64,000 nt of DNA from Pseudomonas fuscovaginae SE-1. GTDB taxonomy: Bacteria > Pseudomonadota > Gammaproteobacteria > Pseudomonadales > Pseudomonadaceae. Positions 46,139-56,157 of this stretch are shown piece by piece. Each line of letters opens with the position of its first letter. Position 1 is the first letter of the stretch. Made by a program: the position numbers and the translations under genes. Under the pieces are notes generated by a model. That model made no database searches. It saw nothing but the letters and a program-made list of their open reading frames with translations, and had not been told where the DNA came from. The DNA is taken from contig NZ_AQOH01000021.1 of the NCBI RefSeq assembly GCF_000364705.1, forward strand, positions 1 through 64,000, written 5' to 3'.

Positions 46139-48397
46139 ATGAGCGAATCCCTTGATCTCAGCCTGGATGGCGTGGAACGCCGGTCACTGGCTGACTTCAC
46201 CGAACAGGCCTACCTCAACTACTCCATGTACGTGATCATGGACCGTGCACTGCCGCATATCGGCGACGGTCTCAAGCCGGTGCAACGGCGGATCGTTTAC
46301 GCCATGAGTGAGTTGGGGCTGGACGCCGACGCCAAGCACAAGAAGTCCGCCAGGACCGTCGGTGACGTGCTCGGTAAGTTCCACCCCCACGGCGATTCGG
46401 CCTGCTACGAGGCGATGGTGCTGATGGCGCAGCCGTTCAGCTACCGCTACACGCTGGTGGACGGCCAGGGCAACTGGGGGGCGCCGGATGATCCGAAATC
46501 CTTCGCCGCCATGCGCTACACCGAGTCGCGGCTGTCGCGTTACTCCGAAGTGCTGCTCAGCGAACTGGGCCAGGGCACCGCGGACTGGGTGCCGAACTTC
46601 GACGGTACCCTCGAGGAACCCGCGGTGTTGCCGGCGCGTTTGCCGAATATCCTGCTCAATGGCACCACCGGTATCGCCGTGGGCATGGCCACCGATGTCC
46701 CGCCGCACAACCTGCGGGAAGTCGCCAATGCCTGCGTGCACCTGCTCGATGAGCCCAAGGCCACGGTCGAGGAGCTGTGCAAGTTCGTCCCGGGCCCGGA
46801 CTATCCGACCGAAGCGGAAATCATCACGCCCCAGGCCGATCTGCTGAAAATCTACGAAACCGGGCGCGGCTCGGTGCGCATGCGCGCGGTCTACCGCGTC
46901 GAGGATGGCGATATCGTGGTGCACGCCCTGCCGCATCAGGTCTCCGGGGCCAAGGTGCTGGAGCAGATTGCCGCGCAGATGCAGGCCAAGAAGCTGCCGA
47001 TGGTCGCCGACCTGCGCGACGAGTCCGACCATGAACATCCATGTCGTATCGTGATCATCCCGCGCTCGAACCGGGTCGATCCCGAAGAGCTGATGCAGCA
47101 CCTGTTCGCCACCACGGACCTGGAGTCCAGCTACCGGGTCAACATCAACATCATCGGCCTGGACGGCAAGCCGCAGCTCAAGAATCTGCGTTCGCTGTTG
47201 GTGGAGTGGCTGGAGTTCCGGGTCAATACCGTCCGTCGCCGCCTGAAGTTCCGCCTGGACAAGGTCGAGAAGCGCCTGCACCTTTTGGACGGCTTGCTGA
47301 TCGCCTACCTCAACCTGGATGAAGTGATCCATATCATCCGCACCGAGGATCATCCACGCGCCAAGCTGATCGAGCGTTTCGCCCTCAGCGAGATCCAGGC
47401 CGACTACATCCTCGACACCCGTCTGCGCCAGTTGGCGCGGCTGGAAGAGATGAAGTTGCGCGGTGAGCAGGACGAACTGCTCAAGGAACAGGCCAAGCTG
47501 CTGGCGCTGCTCGCCAGCGAAGCGAAGCTGAAGAAACTGGTGCGCAGCGAGCTGCTCGCCGATGCCAAGACCTATGGCGATGACCGCCGTTCACCGATCG
47601 TTGCCCGGGCCGAAGCCAAGGCTCTATCGGAAAACGAACTGATGCCCACTGAGCCGGTGACGGTCGTTCTGTCGGAAAAAGGTTGGGTTCGCTGTGCAAA
47701 AGGTCATGATATTGACGCCACCGGTTTGTCCTACAAGGCCGGCGATGGCTTCAAGACCGCAGCGGCCGGACGTTCCAACCAGTTTGCGGTGTTCATCGAC
47801 TCCACCGGCCGCAGCTATTCGGTGGCAGCCCATACGCTGCCATCGGCGCGTGGCCAGGGTGAGCCGCTGACCGGTCGTCTGACGCCGCCGCCGGGCGCCA
47901 GCTTCGAGTGCGTTCTGCTGCCGGAGGACGAAGCGTTGTATGTGATCGCGTCCGATGCGGGTTATGGGTTCGTGGTCAAGGGCGAGGACCTGCAGGCCAA
48001 GAACAAGGCGGGCAAGACATTGTTGAGTCTGCCCAATGGTTCGAAGGTGATGGCGCCGCGGCCGGTGAGCGATCGCGAGCAGAACTGGCTGGCGGCGGTG
48101 ACCACTGAAGGTCGCCTGCTGATCTTCAAGATCAGCGACTTGCCACAGTTGGGCAAGGGCAAGGGCAACAAGATCATCGGTGTCCCCGGTGAGCGGGTGG
48201 CCAGCCGCGAAGAGTACGTCAGCGATCTGGCCGTGCTGCCGGAAGGCGCGACGCTGGTGCTGCAGGCCGGTAAACGCACCTTGTCGCTCAAGGCCGACGA
48301 CCTGGAGCATTACAAGGGCGAGCGCGGACGTCGGGGCAACAAGTTGCCGCGTGGCTTCCAGCGCGTCGACGCGTTGTTGGTAGAGACTGGCAATTAG
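46139..48397 (+). CDS. parC: DNA topoisomerase IV subunit A
   Basis: Breaks and rejoins DNA in topoisomerase IV. The 752-residue protein has the catalytic tyrosine Y127 in [11 protein letters not shown]. The quinolone-resistance region reads [12 protein letters not shown], with S87 and E91 in the susceptible state. The C-terminal half forms a beta-pinwheel with degenerate repeats. ATG 46139 is chosen because the family N-terminus begins there. It completes the parE-x-y-parC unit. Confidence 0.97.
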   Translation: MSESLDLSLDGVERRSLADFTEQAYLNYSMYVIMDRALPHIGDGLKPVQRRIVYAMSELGLDADAKHKKSARTVGDVLGKFHPHGDSACYEAMVLMAQPFSYRYTLVDGQGNWGAPDDPKSFAAMRYTESRLSRYSEVLLSELGQGTADWVPNFDGTLEEPAVLPARLPNILLNGTTGIAVGMATDVPPHNLREVANACVHLLDEPKATVEELCKFVPGPDYPTEAEIITPQADLLKIYETGRGSVRMRAVYRVEDGDIVVHALPHQVSGAKVLEQIAAQMQAKKLPMVADLRDESDHEHPCRIVIIPRSNRVDPEELMQHLFATTDLESSYRVNINIIGLDGKPQLKNLRSLLVEWLEFRVNTVRRRLKFRLDKVEKRLHLLDGLLIAYLNLDEVIHIIRTEDHPRAKLIERFALSEIQADYILDTRLRQLARLEEMKLRGEQDELLKEQAKLLALLASEAKLKKLVRSELLADAKTYGDDRRSPIVARAEAKALSENELMPTEPVTVVLSEKGWVRCAKGHDIDATGLSYKAGDGFKTAAAGRSNQFAVFIDSTGRSYSVAAHTLPSARGQGEPLTGRLTPPPGASFECVLLPEDEALYVIASDAGYGFVVKGEDLQAKNKAGKTLLSLPNGSKVMAPRPVSDREQNWLAAVTTEGRLLIFKISDLPQLGKGKGNKIIGVPGERVASREEYVSDLAVLPEGATLVLQAGKRTLSLKADDLEHYKGERGRRGNKLPRGFQRVDALLVETGN

Positions 48398-48570
48398 TCC
48401 GGTACAGTGTGCCTGTCCTGTATTTTTAGCGCAGGATAGACGCCGCAACACTGGAGTAACGGCGCATATTCACGGATGATATGCGCCTCTTGGGCGGCCG
48501 CGTCGCGGTGCGCCCGGACGAATTTTCTGGATCAGACTGTGGCATGCCTTGCGGCGGCCACCTGGATGGG

Positions 48571-49284
48571 ATGATGACTGTTCTGCGCCTTCCTTTAATG
48601 TTGCTGCTCACCGGCGTGCTCGGTTTGGCCGGTTGCAGCGTTAACAAGCCGGTTTCCTTATATCAGCTGGACAGTGGCACGCCGGGCCAACCTCAACAAA
48701 GCGCGGGCATGTTCGTGGTACTGGGTCCTGTCACCCTGGCCGATTACCTGCAACGCGAAACCCTGCTGCAACGCCAGCCGGATGGCAGCCTGACGGCGGC
48801 GACCGATGGTCGCTGGGCGGGCAGTCTGTCTTCGGATATCAACCAGTTGCTGGTCCGGCAACTGGCCTGGCGGCTCGATAGCCAGCGGGTGGTGCTGTCG
48901 CCGGCGACGGCGGGTGCGACGCCGGACGTGCAGGTATTGCTGTCGATCACCCGCCTGGACTCCGGCACCAAGCAGCCGGCGGTCCTCGATGCCCAATGGC
49001 GCCTGCTGGATCGGCGTGGCCAGGTACGGGACAACCGTATCGTGCATCTGGAGCAGCAGCATGCCGGTACTTCGGCGGCGCAGGTCCAGGCCCAGGGCGA
49101 GCTCCTGCAACGTCTGGCCGAGCAGTTGAGCGTGGCGCTCAAGCCGCTGGCCAACCAGCCGCCGGTCGCCGAAGTGCGCAACAAGCCTTCAGCGCCAGCG
49201 CCGACCAAACCGGCCGAACCGCAAAAGCCGAAGATCCCTATGGCCACACCCATCCGTACGGATATGGAAGTGTTCCGCTTCTGA
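48571..49284 (+). CDS. PqiC-like lipoprotein (ABC-type transport auxiliary, DUF330)
   Basis: A 237-residue outer-membrane lipoprotein with the lipobox LAGC (C21 from the first ATG). The body resembles PqiC/YmbA, which partner MCE-type PqiB proteins in lipid transfer between membranes; no pqiA or pqiB is beside it here. The C-terminal part has a Pro/Ala/Lys-rich linker near residues 195-225. The start is ATG 48571 or the adjacent ATG 48574. It follows parC by 173 bases and ends at a strong bidirectional terminator. Confidence 0.8.
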   Translation: MMTVLRLPLMLLLTGVLGLAGCSVNKPVSLYQLDSGTPGQPQQSAGMFVVLGPVTLADYLQRETLLQRQPDGSLTAATDGRWAGSLSSDINQLLVRQLAWRLDSQRVVLSPATAGATPDVQVLLSITRLDSGTKQPAVLDAQWRLLDRRGQVRDNRIVHLEQQHAGTSAAQVQAQGELLQRLAEQLSVALKPLANQPPVAEVRNKPSAPAPTKPAEPQKPKIPMATPIRTDMEVFRF

Positions 49285-49290
49285 GGCAAT

Positions 49291-49333
49291 CGACAACAAA
49301 AAGCCCGCACTCGTTGCGGGCTTTTTGTTGTCG
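49291..49333. terminator. Bidirectional intrinsic terminator
   Basis: CGACAACAAAAAGCCCGCA and TGCGGGCTTTTTGTTGTCG form a perfect stem around CTCGT, with A and T runs inside the arms. It lies between the convergent PqiC-like and YtjB-like genes and can serve both. Confidence 0.9.
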
Positions 49334-49353
49334 CTGGTTTTGCCGAAGCGGAC

Positions 49354-50889
49354 CTACCTGCTACCGCTTTCGTGCATCCGTGCCAGTTGGCGTTCCAGCA
49401 TCGATGGATAGGGCTCCATCAGCCGTTCGACGCAGCAGGCGCCCTCGGGGCTGGCGATCGGACGGATGCGGGCGCGCTGGCGAATCAGCGGATCGTCGCT
49501 GATCTGGCGCTCCACCAGCAGCAGGTTGCGGCTGTGTTGCGACAGGGCCAGGGCGTCCTGGGCGGTTTCGGTCAGCAGCAGGTCGATCTGACTGACGCCG
49601 AACAGTTCTTCGCCAAGGGTCAGGCCCAGTTGCAGTTGCAGGGTGATGCCGCTGTCGGCGACTTCGATCTGTAACTGATGGCCCAGCGCCCTGAGCAGTT
49701 CACCGCAGCAGATGGCATTGGTCAGGTAGTCGTCGCCGCTGTCCTCGGTATGGAACAGCATCAGCGTGCTGCCATCGTTGAGGGTGTGCAGTTCGCTCTG
49801 GTAGAGCGAGGCGGCCTGGTCCAGACAGTCGCGATAGCGCTCCAGCAGTTCGGTCAGGCGGGCTCTTGGCAGGCGCCGCAACTGGTCCTGGGCACCCAGT
49901 TGCACGGCCAGCACCGCACTGTGCTGGGGGTGTGCCGCCGCCACCGGCTTCGCCACGGCAGCGGCCGAGCCCTGCGGGCTGTCGCGCAGGTCGGCGAACG
50001 GATCTTCCTCGTCGTCCAGTTCCAGCTCGTCGTCCACATGACGTGGCACGGGGCGTGGTGTCGGCCTGGCTGGCGCGGTTGTGCCGTTGTCGAAGCTCGG
50101 ATCACGCAGGTTGCGAACCTGGAAGCCTGGTCCGGTGGGCACTGGTTCTTCGTCGTCGTGATCGTCGTAGTCGATTTCCGGCTCGGGCTCCGGTTTCGCC
50201 GGGGCAAAGCGCGAATGCAACTGGCGGGCGAGGTCGCCGATCTCGTCCTGACGCCGGGTGGCCGGGGTATGTTCGTCCATGTCCCGCAACCAGACCCGCA
50301 ATTGCAGCAGCGGCGTCGAGATATGCCGGCCCAGGCGCAGGCTCAATGCCAGGGCCAGGGCCAGCAGGATGGCGCTGAGAATGCCCATGCTCTGCAGGCT
50401 GATGGTCATCGGCTGCTGGAACTGGGCCATGTCCAGGCTGATCCGCAGGTTGCCGGCGGTCACGTCCTGGAAGGTGATCTTGGTCTGGTAGACGCCCTCG
50501 GTTTCGCCCAGCAGGCCGCTTTTCGGGCGTTGACCGGCTTCGGCGAGGATCCGATTGTCCACGCTGTAGATCGCCGCATGGGCCACCAGCGGGTTCTTCG
50601 TCAGGTTGTTGAGCAGCACGTTGAGGCTGAGGATGTCGTTGGACACCAGCAGCTCTGTCGCCGAGGTGGCGGTCTGGGTGGTCAGGCTCTGGCCAAGGGC
50701 ATCGGCCTGCTGGTGCATGGCTTCCTTGAACTGCAGCCCCATCACGCAGGCGTAGATGACCAGCGCCAGCGCGACGAGAATCACGTTGTGGCTGGCAATA
50801 CGCAGTGCAATCGGTACCCGGCGGTGACGCAATGCCCGGAAGATCAGCAGGAAGAAATTATCGGTTTTGACTGGCGTGGGCCGGTTCAC
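49354..50889 (-). CDS. AhpA/YtjB (SMP_2) family membrane protein
   Basis: A 511-residue inner-membrane protein. It has two membrane helices (about 31-51 and 168-188) flanking a periplasmic sensor-like region, a HAMP-like segment (RLGRHISTPLLQLRVWLRDM near 190), an acidic linker at about 225-310 rich in D and E, and a C-terminal globular domain near 315-490 that resembles nucleotide-cyclase folds but lacks clear catalytic residues. The gene sits next to serB, as ytjB does in enterics. The function is unknown; the link to serB is probably conserved synteny. Confidence 0.8.
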   Translation of the reverse strand: MNRPTPVKTDNFFLLIFRALRHRRVPIALRIASHNVILVALALVIYACVMGLQFKEAMHQQADALGQSLTTQTATSATELLVSNDILSLNVLLNNLTKNPLVAHAAIYSVDNRILAEAGQRPKSGLLGETEGVYQTKITFQDVTAGNLRISLDMAQFQQPMTISLQSMGILSAILLALALALSLRLGRHISTPLLQLRVWLRDMDEHTPATRRQDEIGDLARQLHSRFAPAKPEPEPEIDYDDHDDEEPVPTGPGFQVRNLRDPSFDNGTTAPARPTPRPVPRHVDDELELDDEEDPFADLRDSPQGSAAAVAKPVAAAHPQHSAVLAVQLGAQDQLRRLPRARLTELLERYRDCLDQAASLYQSELHTLNDGSTLMLFHTEDSGDDYLTNAICCGELLRALGHQLQIEVADSGITLQLQLGLTLGEELFGVSQIDLLLTETAQDALALSQHSRNLLLVERQISDDPLIRQRARIRPIASPEGACCVERLMEPYPSMLERQLARMHESGSR

Positions 50890-51021
50890 TGAGCGCGGCT
50901 CTTTTGTCCGTGAAGTTGACGCGCAGTATAGCGAGAGGCCCTAGACCGGCAAAGCGCTGGCGGTGCCGATGGTCACTGAAAGTGGGTAGAATGCGACTTT
51001 TTTAACGAACGGGGGTGCGCT

Positions 51022-52233
51022 TTGCGCGAAATCGTCCTGATTAACATCACCGGTGGCGACCGTCCGGGTCTCACCGCGGCCATTACCGGCGTGCTGGCGC
51101 AAGGTGGTGTGAACATTCTCGACATCGGTCAGGCGGTTATCCACGACACCCTGTCGTTCGGCATCCTGGTCGAGGTACCCGGTGGCGAACAGTCGCCGGT
51201 GCTGCAGCAGGTGCGGGCCACGGCCGATGGCCTGGAGCAGCACGTGCGCTTCACGGCGGTCTCGGAAGACGACTACCGGCGCTGGGTCGACAGCGAGGGC
51301 CGGGATCGGCATATCGTCACCCTGCTGAGCCGCAAGGTCACGGCCGAGCAAGTGCAGCGGGTCAGTGCGATCACTGCGCGCCACGGCCTGAACATCGAAC
51401 GTATCGACCGCCTGTCGGCGCGTCTGCCGCTGGACGTTTCGACAGACTTGAGCAAGGCCTGCATCGAGTTTTCGGTACAGGGGGCGGTAGCCGACCTGCC
51501 GGCGTTGCGCGCCGAATTTCTGGGCCTGGCCCAGGAACTGAGTATCGACGTGGCCTTCCAGGAGGATTCACTGTTCCGTCGTAACCGGCGCCTGGCGGTA
51601 TTCGACATGGACTCCACGCTGATCGAGGCCGAAGTCATCGACGAATTGGCCAAGGCCGCGGGCGTTGGCGAGCAGGTGTCGGCGATCACCGAGCGGGCGA
51701 TGGCCGGCGAGCTGGATTTCCGCGCCAGTTTCAAGGAGCGCCTGGCGCTGCTCAAGGGGCTTGACGTCAGTGTGCTGGACTCGATCGGCGCCTCGCTGCG
51801 TCTGACCGAAGGCGCCGAAGTCCTCTTTGCCGAACTCAAGCGCCTGGGCTACAAGACCGCGATCCTGTCCGGCGGCTTCACCTACTTCGCCCGGCAGTTG
51901 CAGGCCAGACTGGGGATCGACTACGTCTTCGCCAACGAGCTGGAAGTGGTCGACGGCAAGTGCACCGGTGTCGCGATCGAGCCGATCGTCGATGCCCAGC
52001 GCAAGGCCGACCTGTTGCGCGAGTTGGCCGGCAAGGAAGGCCTGAGCCTGGAGCAGACCATTGCGGTGGGGGACGGTGCCAACGACCTGCCGATGCTGGC
52101 GATCGCTGGCCTGGGTGTGGCGTTCCGGGCCAAGCCGCTGGTCAAGCAATCGGCCAGGCAGGCCATCTCGACTCTTGGCCTGGATGGGGTGCTGTACCTG
52201 CTGGGCCAGCAGGACCGTCACGGTCGCAACTGA
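51022..52233 (+). CDS. serB: Phosphoserine phosphatase
   Basis: Last step of serine biosynthesis. The 403-residue protein has two N-terminal ACT-type domains (INITGGDRPGLTAAITGVLA at the start and a second near residue 90) and a C-terminal HAD domain. The HAD motifs are FDMDST (about residue 193), LSGGFTYF (about 285) and GDGANDLPML (about 350). The TTG start at 51022 follows GGGGGTG and gives the shortest good reading. The divergent membrane-protein gene shares the 132-base promoter region. Confidence 0.95.
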   Translation: MREIVLINITGGDRPGLTAAITGVLAQGGVNILDIGQAVIHDTLSFGILVEVPGGEQSPVLQQVRATADGLEQHVRFTAVSEDDYRRWVDSEGRDRHIVTLLSRKVTAEQVQRVSAITARHGLNIERIDRLSARLPLDVSTDLSKACIEFSVQGAVADLPALRAEFLGLAQELSIDVAFQEDSLFRRNRRLAVFDMDSTLIEAEVIDELAKAAGVGEQVSAITERAMAGELDFRASFKERLALLKGLDVSVLDSIGASLRLTEGAEVLFAELKRLGYKTAILSGGFTYFARQLQARLGIDYVFANELEVVDGKCTGVAIEPIVDAQRKADLLRELAGKEGLSLEQTIAVGDGANDLPMLAIAGLGVAFRAKPLVKQSARQAISTLGLDGVLYLLGQQDRHGRN

Positions 52234-52267
52234 TCGCCCGCTTTCATGGGGCCGGTTGCGGCCTGTA

Positions 52268-52370
52268 GGAGCCGGCTTGCTGGCGATAGCGATTCAACAG
52301 GCGGCAGCCATCCTGGTGAATGGCCGCCTGAGGCGGATCCTCGGAACGCCGCCCGCGGCAAGCCGGCTCC
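52268..52370. repeat. REP-type inverted repeat after serB
   Basis: GGAGCCGGCTTGC (52268-52280) and GCAAGCCGGCTCC (52358-52370) are perfect inverted copies about 77 bases apart. The GTAGGAGCCGGCTTGCTGGCGA form is a common Pseudomonas REP unit. It lies between the convergent serB and 601-residue protein genes, where P. aeruginosa has fimX. Confidence 0.85.
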
Positions 52371-52412
52371 CACAACGGTTCTGCGGTCCACCTTGTTGGC
52401 GGGGCTGGCGCC

Positions 52413-54218
52413 CTATAGCGTCTTCCACAATGAGCCGAAGTCTTCCTCGGGGCTGCTTGCAGAGCCTCCCGAGGCTTCGTTCCTGGCCGCTGCCGGTGGC
52501 TCGAACAGCCGATACTCGAACTGGTTGAAGCTGCCGGTACTGGCCTTTCGGTTATTCAGCCCGGCGCGCCGTTCTTCTCCATGGGTGTTGATCATCACCT
52601 TGTGGCCTTCCTGGAAAGGCAGGCGCGGTGCCAGCAGGGTGGCGGGGACGCCGATGGCGCTGATCTCCGGCAACAGCAGGGCGCGCAGGTACTGGCTGTT
52701 TTCCTCGCTGTTGCGCAGCAGTTGCAGGCCGCATGGCTGGGCATGCGGTGCGATCAGCTCGATACCCATCTGCGTCCCGCCGCTGCGCACCTGGCGAATC
52801 CAGCGCACGACCGCGACGCTCCAGCCCTGGGACGTCGCATCCTGAATGCCCACCAGTTCGCCCGCCTGCAACTGGCTGGGTACTTCCCGTGGCCAGGCCA
52901 GGCAATAACCGCCAGGACTGTGGTTGATGATTTGCAGGCTGAAGGTCGGGAAGTCCTCGGCGCTGTTGGCCGCCGCCTGGCTGACCTCGGCCTCTGTCGG
53001 GTGATACTGGATTTCCTCGTAGGGCAGCAGTGTGTCGGCGCTGCCATAGCGTTCGGCATCGAAGGCCAGGCTCCAACTGTCCTTCTGGTTGCTGTTGGCC
53101 AGTTGTGCAGTGAAATGCGCGGTGCGGTTGGCGGCCGGACTTTTGAGAATCTCGCTGAAGGAGCGTTGCCCGCCCAGGTAGAAATGCAGGGCGCTCATGC
53201 CGATGCATAGCGTCAGGGAGCCCTGTCCCGGTGTACGCTGGAAGCTTCGCTCGGCTGATTCGCCCCAGGCTGCGCAGAGGTGCTGCAGAGTGTCCGGGCT
53301 CAAGCCGCTGGGCACCAGCAGGCGCGAGTGGCTGCGCTGTTCGGCGGGCAGGTCGAGGTATTCCTTCATGGCCTCGACCAGTGCCAGGGTATTGATGCCC
53401 ATCAGGCCGGCCTGTTGCCCGGCGGTGAACAACGAAGTGTAGCGGGGAGGTGCATCTGCCAGCGGGGCAACGGCGAACAGGCTCGATGCGAGGCTGGCAT
53501 CCTGCAGCTTGACCAGCATGCTCCAGGGTTCCAGGACTTCGGCCAGGCGGGCGATATTGTTCTGGCGCATCTGGTTGCAACGTGAGCAGCCCAGCAGCAG
53601 TGCGACGATGTAGGTCTGCTCGATGGTCAGGGACTGGGTCTGGCTGGCCAGTTCGTCACGTACCGGGCTGTGCTGCAACTGATGCGCAATGGCGACCTGG
53701 TACAACTGGTGCACTTCGAGCCACAGGCCTTCCGGCACCGGGCAATACAACTGGCTGGCCCGGACCAGCGGGCCGTTGAGGCAGTGCAGGGCGCGCTGCA
53801 CGGCCATGGTCAGCAACCCGGCGCGCTCCTTGCCGAACCTGGACGCGACGCGCACCGCGATCTGCTTGTAGCCAATGGCCAGATGATTTTGCAAGGCCTG
53901 GCAGAGGTTGGCGACCTTGCGTGGACGCTCATCGAGCACGACGGACTGGTTGAGGAAGTGCCGCTCAAGGTGTTTGCAGACGTAATACACCTCGGGACGC
54001 ATCAGTTCGAGCAACTGCAGGCGGTTTTCGCTGGGGGTGAGCAGTTGGTTGAGCTCGGCCAGGCCCTGGTACAGCAGGCGCGCGGTTTCTCCGAGATTGG
54101 CTTTCGGCAGTTCGGCGATCCAGCGTCTCAGGTCACGCGGTGTGCCATCGCAGAATGACAGGCTTGGCTGCGTGGGTATTGGCGCGCGCAACAACAGATG
54201 GGGGCTCGGATTGCTCAT
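52413..54218 (-). CDS. Uncharacterised protein of PA4958 type, possible PilZ-like C-terminus
   Basis: A 601-residue cytoplasmic protein with no signal peptide. The N-terminal half is mostly helical. The C-terminal part at about residues 440-530 (FSLQIINHSPGGYCLAWPRE, then LVGIQDATSQGWSVAVVRW and IGVPATLLAPRLPFQEGHKV) looks like a beta-barrel of the PilZ kind, but the RxxxR and D/NxSxxG pattern is only partly met (NHSPGG, no clear upstream RxxxR). It is a candidate c-di-GMP-related protein, not a proven one. In P. aeruginosa the PA4958 neighbour is the c-di-GMP protein FimX. Confidence 0.65.
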   Translation of the reverse strand: MSNPSPHLLLRAPIPTQPSLSFCDGTPRDLRRWIAELPKANLGETARLLYQGLAELNQLLTPSENRLQLLELMRPEVYYVCKHLERHFLNQSVVLDERPRKVANLCQALQNHLAIGYKQIAVRVASRFGKERAGLLTMAVQRALHCLNGPLVRASQLYCPVPEGLWLEVHQLYQVAIAHQLQHSPVRDELASQTQSLTIEQTYIVALLLGCSRCNQMRQNNIARLAEVLEPWSMLVKLQDASLASSLFAVAPLADAPPRYTSLFTAGQQAGLMGINTLALVEAMKEYLDLPAEQRSHSRLLVPSGLSPDTLQHLCAAWGESAERSFQRTPGQGSLTLCIGMSALHFYLGGQRSFSEILKSPAANRTAHFTAQLANSNQKDSWSLAFDAERYGSADTLLPYEEIQYHPTEAEVSQAAANSAEDFPTFSLQIINHSPGGYCLAWPREVPSQLQAGELVGIQDATSQGWSVAVVRWIRQVRSGGTQMGIELIAPHAQPCGLQLLRNSEENSQYLRALLLPEISAIGVPATLLAPRLPFQEGHKVMINTHGEERRAGLNNRKASTGSFNQFEYRLFEPPAAARNEASGGSASSPEEDFGSLWKTL

Positions 54219-54368
54219 CTAACGGGCCAGCTCCAGCAAGGAAAACGTGCATCATCCATCGGCAAGGTGACAAAAAATTGGTGGCAATATAATGCCACGA
54301 CTCTAACAGCAATGCGGTACAGGTGCATCGTTGCCGATCAGGTCAGGTTGCGACCGATTGTCCGTGGC

Positions 54369-54409
54369 GTGGCCTCGTGGACTCGAGCAGTGCCGGGTCG
54401 CGAGGCCAC
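54369..54409 (-). terminator. Hairpin downstream of psd
   Basis: GTGGCCTCG (54369-54377) and CGAGGCCAC (54401-54409) are perfect arms around a 23-base loop, 7 bases beyond the psd stop on the minus strand. There is no T run, so it is a weak terminator candidate. Confidence 0.35.
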
Positions 54410-54416
54410 CAGCCTA

Positions 54417-55280
54417 TCAGGCGTGCTTGGGCAGGCCCAGGCCCTGGCCCATGGCCACTGTCGAGCCGGCCGCCAGGCCTTCGGCCCATTTCACCTGATC
54501 TGGGCCGAACAGTACGATGGCGGTCGAGCCCAGCTTGAAGCGCCCGAGCTCAGCACCCTTTTCCAGATGGATCGGCGCACGGGCGGCTTCATCGTAGCGG
54601 AACGTCTTGAGCTCGCGCTTGGGGGGCGTGACCAGACCGGCCCAGACGGTTTCGACCGAGGCGACGATCATCGCGCCGACCAGCACCACGGCCATTGGCC
54701 CGCGCTCGGTGTCGAACAGGCAGACGACGCGTTCGTTGCGGGCGAACAGTTCCGGTACGTTCTCGGCGGTGGTCTGGTTCACCGAAAACAGGCGGCCTGG
54801 TACGTAGACCATCTCGCGCAGGGTGCCGGCCAGCGGCATGTGCACCCGGTGGTAGTCCTTGGGCGACAGGTAGATCGTGGCGAAATCACCGCCCATGAAC
54901 GGTGCGGCAAGTGCGGCATCGCCCCCCAGCAGTTCGAGGGCGCTGAAGCTGTGGCCCTTGGCCTGGAATATCCGGCCGTGCTCGATCGGGCCGAGCTGGC
55001 TGACGGCGCCGTCAGCCGGGCAGAGGATCGCCCCCGGGGTCGGGTCGAGCGGCCGCGCACCGTCTTTCAGGGCGCGGGTGAAAAAGGCGTTGAAGTGTTC
55101 GTAGGCGGTCAGGTCTTCAACCAGTGCCTGGGACATGTCGACCTGGTAGCGCTTGGCGAACCAGGCGGTGAAGGCGTTCTTGAACCAGCGTACGCGGCAT
55201 TCGGCGATGCAGCCGGCCAGGCGCGACAGCAGGTGGTGGGGCAGCAGGTACTGGCTGAGGATGAACAAACTCTTTTTCAT
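54417..55280 (-). CDS. psd: Phosphatidylserine decarboxylase
   Basis: Inner-membrane pyruvoyl enzyme that makes phosphatidylethanolamine. The 287-residue proenzyme contains the LGST self-cleavage motif (S252, which becomes the pyruvoyl group). The conserved RVHMP near residue 143 is also present. ATG 55280 follows AAGGA; the adjacent TTG at 55283 is less likely. It lies 18 bases after rhdA on the same strand, giving a probable rhdA-psd unit. Confidence 0.96.
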   Translation of the reverse strand: MKKSLFILSQYLLPHHLLSRLAGCIAECRVRWFKNAFTAWFAKRYQVDMSQALVEDLTAYEHFNAFFTRALKDGARPLDPTPGAILCPADGAVSQLGPIEHGRIFQAKGHSFSALELLGGDAALAAPFMGGDFATIYLSPKDYHRVHMPLAGTLREMVYVPGRLFSVNQTTAENVPELFARNERVVCLFDTERGPMAVVLVGAMIVASVETVWAGLVTPPKRELKTFRYDEAARAPIHLEKGAELGRFKLGSTAIVLFGPDQVKWAEGLAAGSTVAMGQGLGLPKHA

Positions 55281-55298
55281 CAAGGATCCTTGGGAATC

Positions 55299-56114
55299 TC
55301 AAATCTCTACAGGGGTGTCGGGGTGATTGCCCCATTCGCCCCAGGAGCCGGCGTAGCCCTTGACGCGCGGATAGCCGAGCGCCTTGGCCACCAGGTAGGT
55401 GAAGCCGGAACGGTGGTGGGTCTGGCAATGGGTGATCACTTCCTTGTCGGCAGTGATGCCCAGGCTGTCGAGGATCGCCGGCATATCCTGGCGGATGCGC
55501 AGGCTGCGTGCCTTGTCCATGCCGGCTGTCCATTCGAAGTTGACCGCGCCGGGAATGTGTCCGCCCCTGGCGGCCAGTACCTTCTCGCCGGAATACTCCA
55601 ATGGGCCGCGGGCATCCCAGATCGCCAGGTCGGCCGCGCCCAGGCGCGACTGCAGGTAATCGCGGGTGGCGGTCGGCTCGTCGTGCAGGGTCAGGGTGAC
55701 CGGGCCACCGGCAACCGTCGGAATGTCCTCGGACACCGGCAGGCCTTCGTCCAGCCACGCCAGCAGGCCACCATCCAGATAGTGGTAGCGGGTATGGCCG
55801 ATGACATCCAGCAGCCAGATGAAGCGTCCGGCCCAGCCGCCGCCTTCATCGTCGTAGACCACGTAGACCGCGTCCGGGTTGTGGCCCAGTTCGCCGAACA
55901 GGGCTTCGAGCGCTTCTTGCGGTGGCATCAGCCCCGGAGCCGGTGGCTGGCCCAGCTGGGTTCGCTTGGGGTCGACGAAGCGGGCGCCGGGAATATGCCC
56001 CGCGCCGTAGCGGGCGCTGCTGGTCAGGTCCACCAGGATCAGGCCGGGGGTGTCGAGGCGCGGCAGCAGATCGCTGGGCTCGATTACCAGCGGCAAGCCA
56101 GAGAAGTCAGGCAT
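55299..56114 (-). CDS. rhdA: Thiosulfate sulfurtransferase, RhdA-type rhodanese
   Basis: Two-domain rhodanese of 271 residues. The active-site loop CQTHHRSG starts at C230, the same residue number and loop as Azotobacter vinelandii RhdA, with a neutral, non-canonical composition. The N-terminal domain lacks the cysteine. RhdA has been tied to protection from oxidative damage and to Fe-S cluster metabolism. The ATG at 56114 gives the usual N-terminus. It is followed by psd and preceded by the HDOD gene. Confidence 0.93.
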   Translation of the reverse strand: MPDFSGLPLVIEPSDLLPRLDTPGLILVDLTSSARYGAGHIPGARFVDPKRTQLGQPPAPGLMPPQEALEALFGELGHNPDAVYVVYDDEGGGWAGRFIWLLDVIGHTRYHYLDGGLLAWLDEGLPVSEDIPTVAGGPVTLTLHDEPTATRDYLQSRLGAADLAIWDARGPLEYSGEKVLAARGGHIPGAVNFEWTAGMDKARSLRIRQDMPAILDSLGITADKEVITHCQTHHRSGFTYLVAKALGYPRVKGYAGSWGEWGNHPDTPVEI

Positions 56115-56157
56115 GTGGGTTCTCCTGGACGCAAAGGGGAGGATTGTAGCGCAAGCT

